The notes below the pieces were generated by a model. That model was not told where the DNA came from, made no database searches, and was given only the letters and a program-made list of their open reading frames with translations. Shown here piece by piece: positions 27,414-39,429 of a stretch of 64,000 nucleotides of DNA. Source of the DNA: Geosiphon pyriformis (lineage: Eukaryota > Glomeromycota > Glomeromycetes > Archaeosporales > Geosiphonaceae); contig JAAOMT010000258.1 in the NCBI GenBank assembly GCA_016748015.1, positions 593,008 through 657,007 of the forward strand, given 5' to 3'. Every line of letters begins with the position of its first letter. Positions within the stretch are counted from its first letter, which is position 1. A program made the translations under genes and the position numbers.

Positions 27414-30400
27414 GTTTTTTTTTTTTATTGTAACATTGGTATTTAATAAAAAAAGTTTCCAGTAGTTGTGTTTTAAAAAAGAAAAATTTATTATCGCAGA
27501 AGTGAGCTTGATAGCTATTTTCCAAATAATAAATGTAAAAAAACAAACATATTTTTATTTAAATTCTGATCTTGTGATGTAATGATAAATTTTTCTCTTA
27601 GATAAGCCAATTCCTATTGTCTCAAACGATCCAGCAATCCTAGTCATTAGAATGTTTTAAAAATATTAAAAATGTAATGTAAATCAAAAAATTGATAGTT
27701 TTCACATCAAATGATAGATATTTTTTTTTTTTTGCAACTAAAAAAAAATCAATTATTTACTTCACTTCAAAATGTAAAAAAAGAGAAATTTGAATGCAAA
27801 AAAAAAAAATAAATAAATTTGAGATCAAAAAAATAAAATTGCACAAGAACACCATATATATTAAAAAATGTATTTTTAATAATTCAAAATTCTCAACTAA
27901 TGAAATTTCTATTCAGTTTTTGAATAAAAAGTTAATATTAAAAAATTTTTGGTTTAACAAATACGCATATCTTAAAAATAATTCAAAATAGATAAAAATA
28001 TTTTTTATTACAATTCAAAAATATGAAATTTCAAAACAAATAATGTCAAAAGTAAAATTAATTAAATTAAATTAATTAAAAAAAAATGCAAAAATTTTTT
28101 TCCTTTATAATTTTAAGTTATCGGCTCATAAATAATTAATGGATAAAAAAAGTTGATAATCTCGTTAAAAAAATAACTTTTACGATTTACTGTTACATTT
28201 TGAATAATAATTTGGTTTCCGATATGACTATACATTTCTCGGTGTTGGATACAATTACTTTACAACTTCTATATAGTGGCTCTTTGACAAGTTTACATAA
28301 TTTTCAATATATTATCTATCCAATTTAAATTTTTTGAATTTTATTTTATTTTATTTGATAAAAGAATCTCACTTCACAAAAATGGAAAATAAAAATTTTA
28401 AGTAAATTATTTTTTTATTGTTTGGATAATTTCTAAAATCCCCAATTCATTGGACCATATTTTTCAAAATGGATTTTTTTTTTTGAAAAGTAAAAACAGA
28501 AAATGTGAGACCTTTCTCAAATTTATAAGTTAATTCAGAAAAAATATGAGACCTTTTTTTATTTTTAAAAGTTAATTCAGAAAATGTTCAAACATGGTTT
28601 ATAGAATTTGATTATGAAAACTATTTCAAAAAAAAAAAAAAAAAAAATGTGCTGAAAAATCTAAAGTTTTAAAAAAAAAAAATTTAAAATCTGTAAAACT
28701 TGAAGAAGAAAAAATCTCGTTAAACAAAAAAATATAAACATTTAAAATATTCAAATTTCGAGATTAAATTTTTTTAGGCATTAAAACATTATAAATTTAA
28801 ATTACATTATAAAATAAAATAAAATAAAAATTTAAAATTATAAATAAATTATTAGAAAATGTGTTTTTCTTGATACTTAGTTTTAAAAAAAAATTATGAA
28901 AAAAAAACCTCTTAATATCTTTAATAACTTTTTTTAAAAATAAAGAATATTTTAAAAATACAATTTATATATATATATATATATATAATTTGATTTCATA
29001 TAATAATAAATTGAGAAATAATCTTATGTGAAAAATTAATTGAAACTTATATCACAAATAAAAAATGATTAAAAGTGAACAAAGTTTGACCAAATAAAAA
29101 TTTTGATAATTATACCTTTTATTGCATTTGCACTATACTTTTTATGTTTTCATAGAGATAGTTATTCTTTATAATCAAAAATAAAAATAAAAAAAAAAGA
29201 AGTAAAGAATATATTTCATAAATTTTCAACAAAAAAAGAAGTAAAATGAAAAAATTTATGAAATTCTTTAATAAAAAAATCATATTATGAAAAGATTTAC
29301 CATCACAAAGCTTTAATATTAATTCTATACATTTTTACTTTTAGGAAATCTTTTTCCACCACGAGATACACGATGTATATAATTTAAATATTTCATTTTA
29401 AAAAAACTTTTTAACAACAACAATAATAATAATAATAATAAAACTTAATAGGATTTAATATGTTTTAAAATGAAAATAGCCACATAAAATGATAAAAACT
29501 TTGAACCTTATGATTAACGATTTGTGAAATGAACAGGATATTATAATGAAGAGATAAAGCGATAATAATAGGATTATCATATCAGAAACCAACAATTTCT
29601 CATTTCGTTATTAGTCACCAACCAGAAACGTACTTTAAAAATATATATATATATATATTTTCTATTTGGAACAATACTCGAAAACATAATTTATTTAAAA
29701 TAACTTTGATAACCCATTTCTAGCTATAATAAAAAAAGTAGCATCAAAAATCAACAAAAATGGGATTTTTGTTCTTTTAAAAACAAATTTTTAATCAAAA
29801 TCATTAAACAATGACACAATTTCTAGTAAAAAAATTTTGAAAAAAACTGCAAGTTAATAAGTTTTACAATCAAAAAAATTGAAAGAAATTATGAATCTCA
29901 AAAATTGTTGGAAAATTTATTTGTAAAAAATGATTTCATGCCCAAGAAATTTACAGGGCTATCATAAAAAAAAGTAAGGGTAATTTTTGTAGAAGAAATA
30001 AAAATTGATTTCCTGTTTTGATTAGCAACAAAAACAAATTTAAGAATTTGAGTACAGTTTTCGAGAGTTATTATTTATTTTTAATTTTAAAAGACACCCA
30101 AACAGCCAAACAGCCAAAAACTCAAAAGAATGCCCCTGAAAATCTACGTCAGACGGAACACGTGAACATATGCTGTGTAGACTTTTTTCACGAAAGCTCA
30201 ATCCGTAAAATTCCGCTTATCTCATTTACGTTTGATAGTAAAGTTCCCCTGATCCAAAGATTTTCTAATTGTTAAGTGCCAAGTAAAATTGGGTTGGTTC
30301 GAGACTCTAAAAAATTTTATGACGAGCTGTGAGTAATTTGTTTTTAATAGTTAAACTTTGATTTTGTAAAAATGTCACGCATAATATTCTTTAGGGGGAA

Positions 30401-30426
30401 GGGGGTCATTCTCTTAAAGAAAAGCA

Positions 30427-30448
30427 ATATATATATATATATATATAT
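30427..30448. repeat. (TA)n microsatellite
   Basis: Eleven TA units; the longest clean run of several in this spacer. Confidence 0.95.
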
Positions 30449-30935
30449 TTTTAACATTGTTCCAAATAAAACACAATGGCAATAGAAATCTTTTTTGTTT
30501 TAAATATATTGACCACATTTTTTATTTTCGGATGTATTGAGATTTTCTACCTTTTTAAAATTCCAGAAAAGGATAAAATAACATTTTTTACTTGGGAAAA
30601 GGATAAATTTTTTTTGTACAAACTTTTTTTTTTACAGATAACATCAAAAAATTCAGAATGTTTCACATTGAAAAAAGTCTCTTACAAAAAAAAATTCTGA
30701 AAATAAACTGTTGTTTCTAATATTTCAAGATAGATAAATCTTTGCTTCTTTATTTACGGGTTTACGAGTTTTACAAAGTTTTAGAATTCGTGAACGAATC
30801 AAGTTTTTTGTTTTAGTATAGGAATATTTGATGATTAATTTATAATTAATTTCATTTTTTTAAAATAAAATGTTTTATAATTAAAAAAAAGGTAATAATT
30901 TGGGTATGTTATATATTTGGTAGATTTTAACTTTC

Positions 30936-30958
30936 ATGATGATGATGATGATGATGAT
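30936..30958 (+). repeat. (ATG)n microsatellite
   Basis: Seven or eight ATG/GAT units followed by TTA units. Confidence 0.95.
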
Positions 30959-32753
30959 TATTATTATTATGTTTATGATGATCAGAGATTCTGATAAATC
31001 TTCAAAAGTGAATGCATTTATTTTTATTCTCATGACCACCAAACTTTACTTCATTGTAAAGGATCCAAAATAATCGTTTCACATTTGTGTTACATCAAAA
31101 AATAATAATTTATTATTATTATTTAATTTTAATTTTAAGAACCTTTCAACACTGCAGGGTTCGATGACACCATTGTTTCTCGATTATTCGTTAAACTAGC
31201 CCTATTTTTAACAAACATTTAAAAAAAAAAAAAAAAAAGGTTAAAAAAGTTTTTTATTTTAGATGGTCCAAGTGGCGAGGATCTTTTTATGCAAACTGCA
31301 TTGATTACTAATCTGTTATATGATGGGAATTTTTTTTATTAAAATCATTCTCAAATTTTGGTGAAAACTATTGAAACGAGAAAGGATTAAAAATTTTTTT
31401 TTGATATTGTTGATGATGGTTATTTTCTTTTGAAATTACATCTCTTAAATTAAATTCAAACATACCAACGAATGATCGAGGGAGCATATATTTGTTCAAT
31501 ATAAAGTATGAAAGAATGTCATTATATATATATATATATGTGTTCTGAACCGAATTAGGATTTGACCGATTCTAAGAATGGGTTGATCAACATCTGAACT
31601 ATTCTAGAATTGGGTCTTCTACAAACTAGTTTAATACAATTTTCGGCTTTAATATCCGACGGTTTTTTTTTTAAAATTTGCAAAAATATGCTTGACTTTT
31701 CATATTTACAGTTTCGTATTGATATCATCTGTTTCTAATTTGTTAGAGATCGATTCACAAAAATGATGAATAAAGGAAAATACATACATACTTGACGTTT
31801 CAAAGATTATTTTCCATTATATGCGAGAATTAATTTAAATAAATCATTTCTAATTTTGTAAATCATGCTAAAATTTATTTTAACGTTTCTTATCATCAAA
31901 GATCCTTGGAATAAAAAATTTTATGGTTCATTCTAGAAAAAGATTCAAACAAACTTTATAACTCGTTTGGAAAACAAATTGACATTTCAATAATGTACAT
32001 GTATCATGTGCCCTTGTTAAATCGGGTAAAGATTTCTCATTCAAAATGTCAAATAAGGGAACTTGATACAGTTTTAAAAAAAACCATTTCATGGAAAAAT
32101 AAACAGGATCTTGACATAATATCTTTCATTTCAAATCATTTATCAACTATTGACGGAAAATTTTCAAAAAAAAAGAAAGTTTTTAATGAAAATCCTAAGC
32201 GTAGATCTCAATAACACTAAATTCGTGTATCAAAGCAAACTGTGGAACTGTAACATGATAGATCTTCATCATCTTCATTGTCATAAACATTATTGGCAAA
32301 AATATCAAACAAAAAAGGATCCCATTGTTTTAATATTGTTGAAAGGATTCATACAATATTAACACGAGAACATTTCGGCTCTATCTAGGCTGTGGTGACA
32401 TTGTGGCCGAGGGTTCAAAAGATTTCAAACGATGACAAGTTTTTCTCGGTGGTATTTGGAGAAATCTCAAAGTTTCAAGATTGAAATTTAAAAAAGAGAT
32501 AGAAAGAAAACAATGGTACGAGTTTCTTTTTTTGGTAAGATAACAAAGTGTGAAGCATTAAAAGTAGAGAAGGGGAAAACAAGAAGAGTTAAAGAGTCTA
32601 AAAAATATAGAATATAAAAAGCGAGACAAAAAAACCAACCAACTAAACAACAAATAAACAAACAAACAAAAAAACAAAACAAACAAACAGATTTTCTCCT
32701 AGAAGAAATTAGAGAAAATCTTTGTGAAAAAATAAAATTCTTTATTATAAAAA

Positions 32754-33263
32754 ATGACCGTACCGTATTTAAAATCAACCACCGATCAAAAAGTTCCCGA
32801 TCTTCAATCGAAACACGATGATCCATTCTATGAAGATCTCGGCATGTTCCAAGATGAAATTCCAATCGCTTATATCTTGGCCGAATTACACGCTCTCGGT
32901 CCTTCCTATTTTAATGATAAATTTACAGCCGATGTCGAGCTTTGGGTAGAAGGGATCAATAATCCATTCTGGGTCCATAGAGAATTTCTTGTATTCCAAT
33001 CAAGTTTCTTTGAAGAGATTTTTGGAAAAATTAATAACGGTGATTTAGTTAAAATTAAAGTTCCAGCACCGGAAACTTTTTCATTCATCTTTGAGGTTTT
33101 ATATGATGGTAACTTGGAAAAGTTTTATGAATGCTTGACCATTGAAAATTATTGGAGTGTTTGGAAAAATGTGGAATATTTGGGATTAGGTAATGATTTG
33201 AGGACCGTTTGTTTCGATTATTATCAAAATGAAGTATGTGAAAATTTTGGTTTGCCAATTTGA
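32754..33263 (+). CDS. BTB/POZ-domain protein, single exon
   Basis: A 169-residue protein that is mostly a BTB/POZ fold, a dimerisation and cullin-3-adaptor type module. After a 50-residue leader, ADVELWV..NNPFWVHREFL (about 61-80) is the start of the fold (family pattern: D-V-x-hydrophobic ... F-x-V-H-x-x-hydrophobic-L), followed by QSSFFEEIFG and the VPAPETFSFIFEVLYDG segment (about 104-120), the usual strand-helix end of BTB domains. No kelch, MATH or TLD partner follows before the stop, so it is short for the superfamily. The ATG follows a long CA-rich leader without upstream ATG nearby. No intron is needed. Substrate or partner is unknown. Confidence 0.88.
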   Translation: MTVPYLKSTTDQKVPDLQSKHDDPFYEDLGMFQDEIPIAYILAELHALGPSYFNDKFTADVELWVEGINNPFWVHREFLVFQSSFFEEIFGKINNGDLVKIKVPAPETFSFIFEVLYDGNLEKFYECLTIENYWSVWKNVEYLGLGNDLRTVCFDYYQNEVCENFGLPI

Positions 33264-35313
33264 AATTTTTTGAATCTAAATTTTTTCAAGGATCCCACCT
33301 TTTTTTCAAATTTAATTTATTCTTGGTCTTTGGGTTACTATCTTGTACATTGTATCTGTATATTAAAATTTTGCTTTTTATTTGCTAAAGAAGCATATCT
33401 TATCTTGAATTTTTTTTAGTTTTTAGTTTTTCGTATAACTTATTTGACCATAGTACCCTTAAATTAAACCTTTTGATATTTATATTTTTTTTAAATAAAT
33501 TTTTGATTCTATCCAAAAATGTGTGATTGATTGATCATTGTGATGACCATTAGTGCTGAAAAATGATTCATATGATTAGTTTTACAGGAGGGGGAAAGGG
33601 AGAGCTTGAAAAAATCCAATAAAATAAAATTTTATATATAAAAAAAAAACTTTTATCATACACTAATTTTTACTATACTTTCTGTTAGATTTCATTTTAT
33701 AATGTTTGTAATAACCGTTTTTTTTTTCTTCTTTTTTAGGGTCGGAATATAGTAAAAATATATATATTACAGATAATTTACACATGAAATTTTGAGTTTA
33801 AAACAAAAGATAGAAATTTTTTTTTTAAAAAAAAAAAAAAAAAAACCATGACCCTCCAAATAATTAAGAACATTAGAAATCGACCTCATAAGTTACATAT
33901 GACTTGAAATCTTTTAAATTTAGATTTATTTGTGACCGCTGCCAATTCCTCAAATTTCAACGAACATGTTGCCTAATCATTTTAAATGCATTTGATAATC
34001 TGGTAGAACAACAGTCTCTGAAAAAAATTAAAATTAAAAAAAAACCTTAAATCTTTGTAAAATGTTTGTTAATTAGTACAACATATCACTACAGCGTCCG
34101 AGCCCCTGCCATATCGAAGTTTTAACTTTAAAGTTAAAAATAGTTTAATTAAACAATGAGGCGTTTAAATTTTCAATCCGGAATCACAAGAAACGCCATC
34201 TTAAATGCCAGACACTCTTAAATCAAACCCCTTAATGGATTTTTTGATATCAAAGGTCAATTTTCCCCAAATGACACGATGCATACCGATGATCATTTTA
34301 GTGCAGTTTCGAACTTTATACTGTAGCTGGGAATTTCTCAAAAGTTATTTTTTTTTCCCTGGCTAATAGTTAAAATAAAATGAAATGAATTAAAAAATAT
34401 CAAGATATCTTGAATAATATTGATTTTATAGTCGTGACTTTAATCTATTTTTAAACCTTTGTTTTTTAAAAAAAAATTTAAAATTATCTTGAGCCTGGAA
34501 ATTTCGAAGATTCTAGAAATAAATTATTTTTTTTTTTTAAAATGATATCATCATGATAAAATTTTCAAAAAAGTATTACAAATTCTTTATATCAAAAAAT
34601 TAAATAAATCTTTTTACAAATAAAATAATTCGGAAATTTGAAATAACCATAAAAAAAATAAATGTAATAACATTAACTTGATTTCGTTAAATTTATCACC
34701 AAAAGTAACTATTATTAGAATTTATGTCAAAGAATAATATAATAATTATAAAATTACTAAATTACATCCACTGCTAAAAATTTTGGATTTTAGATCACTA
34801 GTAAAAGTTAAACATATATTTTTTCCATCTATATTTAATCTATTTTTGTGATAAACTGATAAATTGTAAAAAAATAATATTGAATTGTGATAAACTGATA
34901 AAAAAGTGTAAAAAAATAATTTAAATATAAATTATTTTTTACTTTCATATCTAAATCAAAAATATAGATTAAAAATATAAATCAAAATGATATAATAAAA
35001 ATAAGTATTTTTTATTTATACATTTATATCATACACTTATCAGATTAATACTAATATAATTAATTTATTTTTAATTAGATATATTTTTTATAAATTATTA
35101 TATAAATAATATATATATATTTTTTTTGAACACTAAATGTGAGAAAATTGCTATTTATAATAAAAATAAAAAATGAATTTTTTAAGTATAATAAATATTG
35201 TTTAAATTACAGTATATCTGTTTTAAAACTAAAATATCAACTAATAAAATTTATTTTCATTATACTTTTCAGCTTTAAACTCTTTATCAGTAGACTGATT
35301 ATACAAATTTTCT
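33264..35313. other. Spacer after the BTB gene
   Basis: The BTB 3' flank (AATAAA near 33495) followed by about 1.8 kb of A+T-rich sequence with a homopolymer A run near 33826-33845. The open frame at 35139-35330 is low complexity. Nothing else is supported. Confidence 0.6.
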
Positions 35314-35780
35314 TTAATACATCTCTGTAAGCATCTCTTCAACTTCTTTAATAGTAAAATCATTGAATGAATTATCATCCCAACACTTTTCAATTACTTC
35401 AGCAATACAAGATGAAATAAGAGGGAAGGTAAATTTATTATTATTTAAAATATCTATCACGAGAAAATGATAAAAAAAAGAGGCTTTTCCGTTGCTAATT
35501 CCTATAATAAAATCCTTAAACTATAAATATCCCCAGCCATTCTATAATTTTCTCCTCTTGAAACTTTTGGTAGAATGTTTGAAATCATTATAAATATTTT
35601 TTAACACACAATCGAGGTCTCCTATTGATGCTACACTGGCTGCGTATCGTAGAATGTTGCCCGAGATGAATTTATACACCAGCAGAATGAATTTGGGTTA
35701 GTCCTCTAGCTATACTTCGCATTATCGATAATTAACAGACCAATCAGTGAAATGAAAATGTGGATAATAGATTTTTCCGC
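35314..35780 (-). pseudogene. Decayed TKL-like protein kinase
   Basis: Minus-strand fragments in shifting frames spell the second half of a kinase domain in the right order. RGLTQIHSAGV precedes a catalytic-loop remnant KFISGNILRY, where H-R-D-L is lost. IGDLDCVL sits at the DFG position, ILPKVSRGENYRMAGDIYSL corresponds to the APE and D-x-Y-S-x-G segment, and a stop precedes ELATEKP. Finally IEKCWDDNSFNDFTIKEVEE is the KCW-D-x-N...R-P-T end of the domain, followed by a stop at 35314. Such TKL-like kinases are numerous in Glomeromycotina (background knowledge). At least two stops and two frameshifts mean it is not functional. The catalytic Asp is missing. It is too broken to appear as one open frame. 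Confidence 0.7.
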
Positions 35781-36613
35781 ATATTTCCATTTTTGGCGAA
35801 GCCCCGTAATCAAGTGTTTCATGAAAATAAATAAATAAATATTAACTAAATAAAAATTGTACGTTCAAATGAATATAATAATTTGATTGCCTCATTAAAA
35901 AGACTTCTTCATCATGTCTTCACAAATTTTATTACCAATCTTTTATATTTCATTTAACCATAATGTTTTTTTACTCATTTTTCATTGAATTCATCAATAT
36001 AAATTAATTTATAATTGTAACCCAATTACAAATAGAAAAGATTCAAAGTTAAAATTCATTTTAAATAGTATTTTTCTCGGGCCTTCCAAAACATAATAAT
36101 TCTTGTACTAAGTGACTGTTTTACCTTATTTTGGCAGTATTTAAATAAATCTAAATTTAATTGCATGAATCATATTTTATTTTCTACAATACATGGCTTA
36201 AATAAAAATTTTGAAATCATTTTATTGAACACTTATCTTTACTCAAATTGAGAAATTCAGAAAAGTAACTACAGGTCTCACCATTTGATTAATTTAAAGA
36301 AATATAAACTGTATGAATTTATTGAAAATCAATATAAATCAAAGCTAACCGAATTTCTGAAATTTTTTTGAGCAAGATTTTTTGCCAAGGAAACAAACTA
36401 TTTTATATCTTTTCAAGAGTGTATAAAAAATTGTTTAAATTATAATTTATCGAGTTGTTGTATACCTTTTTAGAACAGTCTTACAAGTTTTTATCTGCGT
36501 AACAATAATTTTTGGTAATAAACCAAGCAGTTGAGCTGCCAGAAATCAATAAACTTAAATATCCCGATGATTATTTATATTTACTTGATATGCTGTATAA
36601 TCTTTTGATCATC
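35781..36613. other. Spacer before the ankyrin gene
   Basis: A+T-rich sequence without a recognised gene. The ankyrin frame stays open upstream to 36512, so part of 36512-36613 may be coding or an extra exon. Confidence 0.5.
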
Positions 36614-37063
36614 ATGGATATTTGGACTTGCTCCCAACGTGGTTTACTTTCTTCTCTTCAATCGCTTCCCAAGGCTCAAATCTTAAGTTTAATAAATACA
36701 TTAGGTCTAGCAAAAGATGACTCATCTTATGGACGTAAAGATAAATATGGTTACAAAGGTGTTGTACTCACTCCACAAAAAAAATACGCTTTATATGGTG
36801 CTGCTTCACAAAATGATGCTACAAAGAAAGCGACACCCTTGGTTTTTGCGGTGATTGGAGGACATTTGGATGTTATTAAATTTTTAATTGAGAATGGAGC
36901 TGATGTGAATAAAAAAAATAATGGATGTGGTGCAAGTGCATTAGAAATTGTAGAACGAAATCGGCTGAAGAGTGTTTTGAAGGTTTTTGAAGAGTTGGAA
37001 CGGGAAAAAGATGAAGGAGAACCGCAGGAAGAAGAGAAATCAGAAATAATCGCTGAATATTAA
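36614..37063 (+). CDS. Small ankyrin-repeat protein
   Basis: A 149-residue protein if it starts at the ATG at 36614 (MDIWTCSQRGLL, an opening like that of many fungal ankyrin proteins). The frame is open upstream to 36512, and another ATG lies at 36590, so the start is uncertain. One clear ankyrin repeat lies at about residues 73-105: ATPLVFAVIGGHLDVIKFLI then ENGADVNKKN, fitting the T-P-L-x-x-A...G-x-x-x-V-x-x-L-L-x-x-G-A-D-x-N consensus. A partial repeat (SALEIVERNRLKSVLKVF) follows. The tail is charged and acidic (EREKDEGEPQEEEKSE). A role in protein binding is likely; the partner is unknown. A TGAA microsatellite follows the stop. Confidence 0.78.
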   Translation: MDIWTCSQRGLLSSLQSLPKAQILSLINTLGLAKDDSSYGRKDKYGYKGVVLTPQKKYALYGAASQNDATKKATPLVFAVIGGHLDVIKFLIENGADVNKKNNGCGASALEIVERNRLKSVLKVFEELEREKDEGEPQEEEKSEIIAEY

Positions 37064-37097
37064 AAACTATTATTTCAGCTAAGGAAATAAAGATTCA

Positions 37098-37120
37098 AAT
37101 GAATGAATGAATGAATGAAT
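37098..37120 (+). repeat. (TGAA)n microsatellite
   Basis: Five to six TGAA units just after the ankyrin gene stop codon, in its presumed 3' UTR. Confidence 0.9.
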
Positions 37121-37453
37121 AACTGAAAAAGCAGAAAATCTTTGGGCTTAAAACCGTTTTTGAGGTTCCGGCTTTTAAACTAAATTTTTGAGTTATTTCT
37201 TATGTATTTAGAAATTTGTCCAAGAATGTATTAAGAGTTTCAATGCTTAGACATTCCCAATACTGCAACTGCAGGAGATTTTTATGTAGATTGGGAAAGA
37301 ATGTAACTTTTTCAATTTGGTTTAAAAAGATGAAAGGATTTCACCAATATATAAAACCTCATTCTAAACATCACAAGAACAATTGCTAATTTTTAAGAAT
37401 ATTTGGGACAATTTGGAAATTCATAGATTGAAAGATTTTAGAGAAAATTAACA

Positions 37454-38822
37454 TCAAATTGAAGATTCATGTCGTAATTCTTTAATTACGTCATTATATT
37501 TCAAGTCATATCCAAAATATGGACCCCAATGAGAATCTTTTACTGACCGATCGTTTAGTATATTCACAAAACTGAATTGTAAATTACATTGCTAAAAGAA
37601 ATGAAAATTACCATTTTTTGAGTATTTGAAAAAATTTAAAGTTTTAATTATATAAGAAAAAACTTACTGGATTTTCAGCGTAACTGTTTTTCACAAAACA
37701 CATATAAACTTCGAGAGGTTTGGTTTCACAATCGCATTGATTTTGTTTTGGGATCCAATATTCCATTCGTAAATGATTATACAATTTATCAGATGGAAAT
37801 GAAGGAATTTGATCATCCGCGTGTGTGATACGATACACTTCAAGTTTTGAATCCACAAAACTTGCAAAGGCGATATTACCCATACGTGGTTGACCAAATG
37901 TAACAACTTTAGGTACTCCTTTAGAGTATTGACGAAACATTAGAGCGGCAAAAATGGCATAAACTAAAAAAGAAATAATGTCAATTTCAGCTTAAAAGTA
38001 TTCAAAAACTAGATACTTAACAGGCTTACCACCACTAATACCGAGCCCCATAAATATTAGATCACGTCTTCTTTCGGTTAACAAGAAATTCGTTCGATGA
38101 TTTTCAAATGTACTTTCAAGTTTCGACATTATTCGAATCCAGTTTTCATAAAGATAATTATCAACTTCAGCCCCGATAAATTCTGGATATGATATTAAAA
38201 AATGTTTTTGTTTATTCCAATCATCTAAAATTCTTTGCTTTGTTTTAAACAAGATAATTAAATCACTGGGTGGTTCATTTCGTCTAATCGGTTTTCTCGA
38301 TTTTGTGATAATTTGAACTGAAAGAAAAATTTGGATCCTTAATTAAATGAGACACTAAAAAGGAATTCAAATAAATCTACCTCAAAGATTTAAAAAAATT
38401 GAACTATATTTACCCCAAGTTCCATTTGAAAGGTTTTCACCCCATATATGTGTAAAAGTAGTTAATGCAAAAGAAGTATACTCTTTAAGCATAGACAATG
38501 TTTTCGGATTGATCACTTTTGCTGTAACATATTCATTATTTCTAGTTTGGAATCTTTCGTGTGATGAACTAAAAAAGAAGCTTTTTTTGCTATTATTAAA
38601 ATATTTCTTTGGCTGGGAAATGAGATGTTGTGAAGATATTTTAGGTATTATTTCATCACCTCGAATATCTTTTAAATATGAAAATACTTGAAAAAATAAA
38701 AAAAATGTTATTGTGATTAGAAAAAAATATTTAGACAATCTTAAAATGAAAGGGTTTCCGAAAAAAAAATCCATCCTGATTTTTCGTATGTTGTGAAAGT
38801 AGCGGATTATCTTGGATTTCAT
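37454..38822 (-). CDS. Class-3 (fungal) lipase, membrane-anchored, 4 exons
   Basis: Predicted alpha/beta-hydrolase of the fungal class-3 lipase family. Minus-strand exons: 38822-38414, 38317-38030, 37963-37668, 37591-37454; the three introns (96, 66, 76 bp) are GT-AG and keep frame, giving 376 aa. One hydrophobic segment (about residues 31-49, FFLITITFFLFF) looks like a signal anchor, so the catalytic part may face the lumen or cell surface. The nucleophile elbow is GISGG with Ser230 (family more often GHSLGG), made by joining exons 2 and 3. Then come GQPRMGN (about 256-262), RITHADDQIP with Asp283, and DSHWGPYFG in exon 4 with His352, completing a Ser-Asp-His triad in the usual order. Exon 4 is essential for the His; stopping at the in-frame TAA inside intron 3 would lose it. 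Substrate not predictable. Confidence 0.88.
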
Positions 38823-39264
38823 AGTGGCAATTATCTAATTTAACAAGGTTGTGAATCTATTTTTTCATTTGAACACTTGATTCGAAAATAAAAAGAAAAG
38901 GTTTTATCTTCTCTACAATCATTTAATATCTGGTATGGGTAGATTTGTTGATTGAACAAATAACTGATGAACATGATTTTTCCGATCAAATCATGTTAAA
39001 CATAAAAAACGAATCAAGAATAAGTTTCCAAACAACAATTATTTCTAAAAGTACTTTTTTTTTTTTTTTGATGATCTCACAATTAAAACACCACAACATT
39101 TTTAGCTTTCAAATGTTAAAATTACATAATTATTTTTCAATATTGCTAAACAAATTTCAACTTAATTGATCAGATGTATAAAAATAAAATTTGGGCTTAA
39201 GGGTATAAAATTTTTAAAAAACTTTATCTTAAAAAATGAAATTATTTGGTTATTATGTAAAAAC

Positions 39265-39296
<32 letters not shown>

Positions 39297-39429
39297 ATCA
39301 TAATAATGAATAAAAATTATTTATAATATATTGGCCCATTTGTACAATTAATTAATACAAAATTTTATATATTTTGATAATATTATAATATTTTTTTTTA
39401 TCTCTTTAATTAATTAATTATTGAATTCA
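38823..39429. other. Right edge of the gene island
   Basis: Lipase upstream region, then a (TTA)n run (39265-39296) and A+T-rich sequence. The small open frame at 38945-39169 has no family features. No promoter motif stands out. Confidence 0.6.
39265..39296 (+). repeat. (TTA)n microsatellite
   Basis: About ten TTA units at the transition from the gene island to the right-hand transposon block. Confidence 0.95.

Larger units (their letters stand above)
27414..32753. other. Long spacer before the BTB gene
   Basis: About 5.3 kb of mostly A+T-rich non-coding sequence with simple repeats: (TA)n at 28966-28987, 29641-29658, 30427-30448 and 31523-31539, and (ATG)n at 30936-30958. A richer-GC patch lies at 30090-30310 with a CACGTG box and an ACGTCAGACG decamer. 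Several small open frames (for example 30018-30275, 31993-32214) have no family features and are not called. The CA-rich tract at 32630-32690 is probably BTB 5' UTR. Confidence 0.6.

Noticed and set aside
30285-30320. GGTTCGAGACTC resembles a tRNA B box.
   Set aside because: No matching T-stem, anticodon arm or acceptor stem can be folded around it.
31993-32214. 73-codon plus-strand frame upstream of the BTB gene as a small gene.
   Set aside because: No family features, ends in Lys-rich low complexity, and no sign of splicing or a neighbour frame extending it.
32488-32865. Minus-strand frame of 125 codons rich in Phe, Cys and Leu before the BTB gene.
   Set aside because: It is the complement of the CA-rich leader and the first BTB codons; low complexity only.
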